A stretch of 64,000 bases of DNA from Erythrophleum ivorense (lineage: Eukaryota; Streptophyta; Magnoliopsida; Fabales; Fabaceae). Location of the stretch: the NCBI GenBank assembly GCA_026724425.1, contig JAIUCV010001236.1, positions 62,001 through 126,000 of the forward strand, written 5' to 3'. This document shows positions 59,854-64,000 of this stretch, piece by piece. How positions within the stretch are numbered: the first letter of the stretch is position 1; each line of letters begins with the position of its first letter. Made by a program: the position numbers and the translations under genes. The notes under the pieces are model-generated. The model was not told the origin of the DNA. It made no database searches and saw nothing but the letters and a program-made list of their open reading frames with translations.

Positions 59854-61442
59854 CTAACCAAATATACCAAAAGAACTTACAATGCCCATGTTCTCAATGT
59901 GTTTTTTAAACACAATAGGTCTAAGTCATTTAGTTAAGGGATCAACTAGCATAGAATGTGTGCCAATATATTTAACAACTATTTCATTATTTTTCACAAG
60001 ACTTCTGACTGTTAAATATTTCAATTCTAGATACTTAGAACTACTAGTAGTTTGATTATTTTTCGTATAAAACATTGTAGCACTTTTATCACAATAAAAT
60101 CCTTAGTGGTCGCGCAACAGAATCCATAATACAAAACCCTGTTATCAAATTTCTCCATCAAATAGCATGAGTAGCAGCAGCATAACAAGCAATAAACTCT
60201 GCTTGCATAGTGGAGGAGGCTACAAGAGATTGTTTCTTACTCTTCCAGGATATCACACCCCCAGCTAACATGAAGATATAGCCAGAAGTTGACTTCCTAT
60301 CATCAAGGCACCTAGCAAAATATGAATCAATATATCCTATTACCTTTAAATTGCCAACCCTTCTATAAATAAGCATAAACTCTTCAATTTTCTACAAATA
60401 TCTCATTACTTTCTTTGCAGCTATCCAATGGGCATTCTTAGGATTAGACTGATATCTGCCCAAAATATCAACTATGAAGGCTATGTCAAGCCCGGTGCAT
60501 ACCTGAGCATACATTAAGCTCTCCAATGCACTATCAAGGGGTTTGTCTTTCATCCTTGTCTTTTCAAGCTCATTTCTAGGACACTGTTTCTTATTAAATT
60601 TATCTCCTTTAATGATTGAAACATCTTTGGATTTACAATTTTGCATATTAAACCTCTCTAGAATTTTATTAATATAAGTCTTTTAAGATGATCCAAGCAT
60701 ATAGCGTGATCTATCTCTATGAATCTAAATACCTAACATAAATGATGCTTCACCAAGATCTTTCATGTCAAAGAACCAAGTCAACATGCATTTGGTCTCA
60801 TGAAGCAAATCAAGATCATTGCTAGCAAGCAAATTATCATCTACATATAGCATAAAGAAGATGAATTTACTTCTACTAACCTTGATGTATATACATTGGT
60901 CAACCTTATTTTCTTCAAAATCCAAAGAGGTTACTATCTCATCAAACTTCAAATATCATTGTCTAGAAGCCTTTTTCAGGCCATAAATGGGATCTTTTTA
61001 ACTGACAAACTAAATATTTATTACCTCTTGCTTAATAACCCTCAGGTTGTTGCATATATACCACTTCATTCAGGTTACCATTCAAAAAAGGTTTTTTTGA
61101 CATTCATTTTATATAACTCTAAATCAAAATGAGTTATGAGTGCCATAATAATTCTAAAAGAATCTTTAGTGAATACTAGTGAAAATGTCTTATTAAAATC
61201 AATGCCTTCTTTTTGAGTAAAGCCTTTAGCTACAAGTCTAACTTTAAATCTTTCAATCTTCCCCTATGAATCTTTATTTGTTTTAAATACCCATTTGCAA
61301 CCAATTTCCCTACAATTATCAGGTAACTCTACAAGCTCCCATACTTTATTGTTAGCCATAGACTTCATTTCCTCATCCATAGCATCTATCCACATGTTAG
61401 ATTGAGGACTAAAAATAACTTCTTTATAATTCTTAAGGTCAA
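59854..61442 (-). pseudogene. Ty1/copia reverse transcriptase-RNase H (C-terminal pol), broken
   Basis: C-terminal part of a copia polyprotein, which makes the element's DNA copy. Readable in minus order: VWELVELPDNC and IGCKWVFKT (61360-61270), RLVAKGFTQKEG (about 61230-61195), FLNGNLNEVVYMQQPEGY (about 61085-61030), the catalytic YVDD box at 60847-60836, AQVCTGLDIAF (about 60510-60475), RNase H signatures DRKSTSGYIF and STMQAEFIACY (60310-60180), and the terminal THSMLVDPLTK and HIENMG (about 59960-59885). It ends TAG at 59854-59856. Several stops and frame shifts interrupt it, so it is dead. The N-terminal parts of pol and gag are missing. Confidence 0.9.
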
Positions 61443-61932
61443 TGATAAATGTCATTTTTTATATATATTAATCCTCCTAATTTAGACATTATTAAAGATT
61501 AAATATAGCTTAAGTGATTCAATTGAATGAATTTTGATTTTATTGACCATATTTACACTTTAAGAATTAATTTGCAAAATTATTGATTTTTAATGTGGAA
61601 ATTTCTCTTAAATAATTTTGTGAATTTTCCTACTTAATATTGTTTATTATTTTTGGAGATTTTTAATGGGCAAATGGAATTTAGAATGGGGAAATTAAAT
61701 TGGAGAAAAGATAAAGGCTACATGTGTGCAACTTAAGGGAAGGAATAAATGGTTCACATTTTTAATGAAATTTTGGAAAATAAAAAAAAGGAAAAATGGA
61801 AGATGAAGGATGATGTGGACAGCACAACATATTCATTCATGAAGAAAATCGTGCACATCCAAGCACACTCACATGTGGCACCTCACCTGAGCACACCATA
61901 TCACGTTGCCCTTCACTCACTCATTCCACGAG

Positions 61933-63944
61933 TGTAACACCATCATTTCTAACTCATATCCATCATCCCTTACATGCTCATGTGAGATATAGTAAGCATA
62001 AAGTGAGAACTTCCATTGGATTCGTACACTTTCCTACTGCACGTCATGGTTAAAAATGCATTTCAGTGTCACATGGACCCTGTGAGCTCATGCTCTGCAT
62101 CCTCATATTTAATTGCACCATTACAACTCATTTTAATCCCAAAAACATGTAATCTCAGTCATTCTGTGAATGTCTACGCTATCAAACATGGCTCAAATGT
62201 ATAACAACCCAGATTTGCAAAACTCACTCTCTCACACCAACACATACACCATGTACATAATGCCAAGATCTTACTATTCATACTGAAAACTTGCTACATC
62301 ATGCACTATAGTTCTAATTCTCATACATATACAATAAGTACATCTATTTACAAGTATTCAGAAGTGCCTACAACATGTACATCATTAGATTACATCCCTT
62401 AGTAATATAACGGTGACAAAATGGCTATTTCACAAACCCCTTGCTAATTTTTCTAGCTTCAAGTTTGGTGGCTCCCATGTCTTGTTTCACTTGGTCCACT
62501 TAGCATGTTAGGATAGTGGAGAGGAGGGTATGAGATTCAAAGAATCCCAATAGCTCATCTCTCATTCAATCATACATAATATGTGCCAAGCAAGCTTTTC
62601 AAATGCATGCATGGAAAAGTGGAAGTCATAGACATTTTCAAAGCAACCTTGGCATGTGAATCAAGTATACAAGACATTCAAAGGTTCACCAAGTGTTTGG
62701 ATTAGCCTCACACTTCTCCTTATAGGTATTGGACTTGCCTTACCCACTCTTTTGTACTTTAGACTCAACCATACTCTTAGGAGTCTACATTACTTTTGGG
62801 AGACTCTTTGCTTTGTCTCAACCAAGTTTGAGGGTTTTTGGCTCATCCTCACCCAAGGGAAGAGTTCTTGGCCTTTCCACACTCAAGCAAACTCATACAA
62901 ACATCATGAATTCATTTAACACATAATATAGCATCAAGGATCATGACATGCAAAGGCATGCTAGCATACTTTTCATAGCTTGAAAACACACATACACACA
63001 TTCTAGAACAAGCTAAACACACATTCATACATGAGAGAAAGGGGGAGAGAGCTACCTTATAAGCTAACACAAGCCTTCCATTTTAATTTGTTTTCTCCCT
63101 TCTTGGTTCCACAATCACAATTAGATGGAAGTGTTTCTCTTGAGCCTAGACACACAAAGAGCATGGAATTACTCTCTCATAACTCAACACTTATTCACAA
63201 AGCTAGGGGTTTTTTTCTAGCAAACCCTACCAAGCATATAAGAAACTAAGGGTTCTTTTTCTCTCTAAAAGTTAACTAACTATTCTTCTTTTTTCTTTGC
63301 ATTTCTTAACTTATCACACTCTCTTTTAAGGGTTTCTTGCTCCCTTTAGGTCAGAACAAAGCTTCCTTACTCATCGACCCATGGAAAGAGAGCTTAGAAG
63401 GAGAAGAATAAAATCAAGAAGAAGAAGCGTGAAGAGCTTTAAAGGTTCTTACATTTCTTCCTTAGCTTCCCTTCCTTCTTTCTTAGTTTCTCCTAGTTTC
63501 CCTCTCTCTCTTAAGCTTTTTTTTTTGTGCTTGGATGAAGCTTAAGTCGGTTTAAGGAGAAAAAAGGAGTTTGGATGCTTTAAAAAGTCAAATTCTATTT
63601 TTTCATGCTTTTTTAGACTAACCCTTGCTATAGTGAGGCATAACCCTCGCTACGACAAGCACATATCAGTCCTAGACCCTGCCTTTGCTACGGCGCGCTA
63701 TGGCAAGCAGCTCCCTGGTTTTTGTATGGGATGCCCGCACTCGCTATAGCTAAAAGCATTCTCGCTATAACTAGAAGGCACTCTCGCTATAGTTAGATCA
63801 TTTCTCGCTATAACTAGATCATTTCTCACTATAACGAACAGGTACATTCGCTATAGCTAGGCCATTTCTCACTATAGCTAGCAGACTTAGAAAATTTTTA
63901 GCCCTTCAAAAATTTTTTAGCTTTTTTCTTTTCTGGTTGTTATA
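61933..63944 (-). mobile_element. Long LTR copy A3, nearly perfect TSD
   Basis: 2,012 bp, TGTAACACCATCATTTC at 61933 to GGTTGTTATA at 63944 (terminal CA decayed to TA). It is flanked by ACGAG (61928-61932) and ATGAG (63945-63949), one C-to-T change apart at a CpG. It carries the reversed inverted repeat GAGATTCAAAGAATCCC (62532-62548), the direct-repeat block (62690-62885) and the palindrome array (63624-63885). It is shorter than A2, mainly because the part with the 190-bp modules is reduced. Confidence 0.85.
63624..63885. repeat. Decayed CTCGCTATAGCGAG palindrome array in A3
   Basis: The same array as in A1 and A2, with many units decayed to CTTGCTATAGTGAG, CTCGCTATAACTAG or CTCACTATAACG, mostly C-to-T or G-to-A changes at CpG. 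Confidence 0.85.
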
Positions 63945-64000
63945 ATGAGCATAGCCATTGTCCCTTCCACACAGCATTCATTCCACTCATACACGGGCTC

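Larger units (their letters stand above)
46482..61442 (-). mobile_element. Ty1/copia retrotransposon remnant (3' half), split by a CACTA element
   Basis: On the minus strand: broken pol (61442-59854), about 590 bp of 3' untranslated DNA, a short polypurine tract (AAGTGGAAGAA, complement of 59253-59263), then a 3' LTR from TGTTAGAATTATC (59252) to ATTCTAACA (46482). The LTR is cut in two by the CACTA element; its own length is 443 bp including one AGT. The upstream half (gag, protease, integrase, first part of RT, 5' LTR) is absent because an Athila-like LTR begins at 61443. If that was a simple insertion, the rest of the copia element lies beyond the window. Confidence 0.85.
61443..64000 (+). 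mobile_element. Start of an Athila-like LTR, interrupted by LTR copy A3
   Basis: TGATAAATGTCATTTTTTAT at 61443 aligns with the LTR start at 8436 (TGATAAGCATGATATTTTAT). Homology continues, for example CTCCTAATTTAGACATT against CTCCTGAACTTAGACATT, and a GAATTAATT...ATTGATTTTAAATG-like stretch. It begins inside copia pol; the preceding pentamer GTCAA (61438-61442) is the predicted TSD. After A3 it resumes at 63950 and runs off the window. Whether it is a solo LTR or the 5' LTR of a full element cannot be seen. Confidence 0.7.

Overview
The window is gene-poor, AT-rich nuclear DNA of a flowering plant, probably a eudicot. I find no rRNA, tRNA, CRISPR array or intact host gene. Nearly all recognisable content is transposable elements, mostly broken and nested in one another. 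The plant assignment rests on an Athila-like Ty3/gypsy element with a tRNA-Asp primer-binding site, Ty1/copia and Ty3/gypsy pol remnants, and a plant CACTA (En/Spm) element with two spliced transposase genes.

Layout. 1-2803: a long LTR (copy A1, minus) that interrupts the 5' LTR of the next element. 2804-10043: an Athila-like, apparently non-autonomous element (5' LTR fragment, PBS, a broken acidic/Cys-rich reading frame instead of gag-pol, two polypurine tracts, truncated 3' LTR). 10044-41736: a chain of LTR-only insertions (D, B1 containing C, B2 containing A2, B3 containing B4, and B5), separated by AT-rich DNA without genes. All but D have readable 5-bp target-site duplications (TSDs). 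41737-44422: an inverted Athila-like LTR. 44960-45612: a decayed gypsy reverse transcriptase. 46482-61442: the 3' part of a minus-strand copia element whose 3' LTR is split by a 12,325-bp CACTA element (46660-58984) with 15-bp terminal inverted repeats and AGT TSDs. 61443-64000: the start of another Athila-like LTR, inserted in the copia pol region and itself split by LTR copy A3.

How the parts relate. The nesting gives relative ages: C is younger than B1, A2 than B2, B4 than B3, CACTA than the copia element, A3 than the last Athila-like LTR, and A1 than the first Athila-like element. Both CACTA genes have in-frame stops, so the element could now move only with transposase supplied in trans. 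The A/B/D long LTRs share a 3' half with four recurring structures: a module repeated about every 190 bp, a short conserved inverted repeat, a degenerate direct-repeat block, and TGTAACA/TGTTACA termini. The A subfamily adds an array of a perfectly self-complementary 14-mer. No internal gag-pol region belonging to this LTR family is present. The most unusual items are this LTR-only family, including a 420-bp end-to-end deletion copy with its own TSD, and the unrecognised ORF of the Athila-like element.
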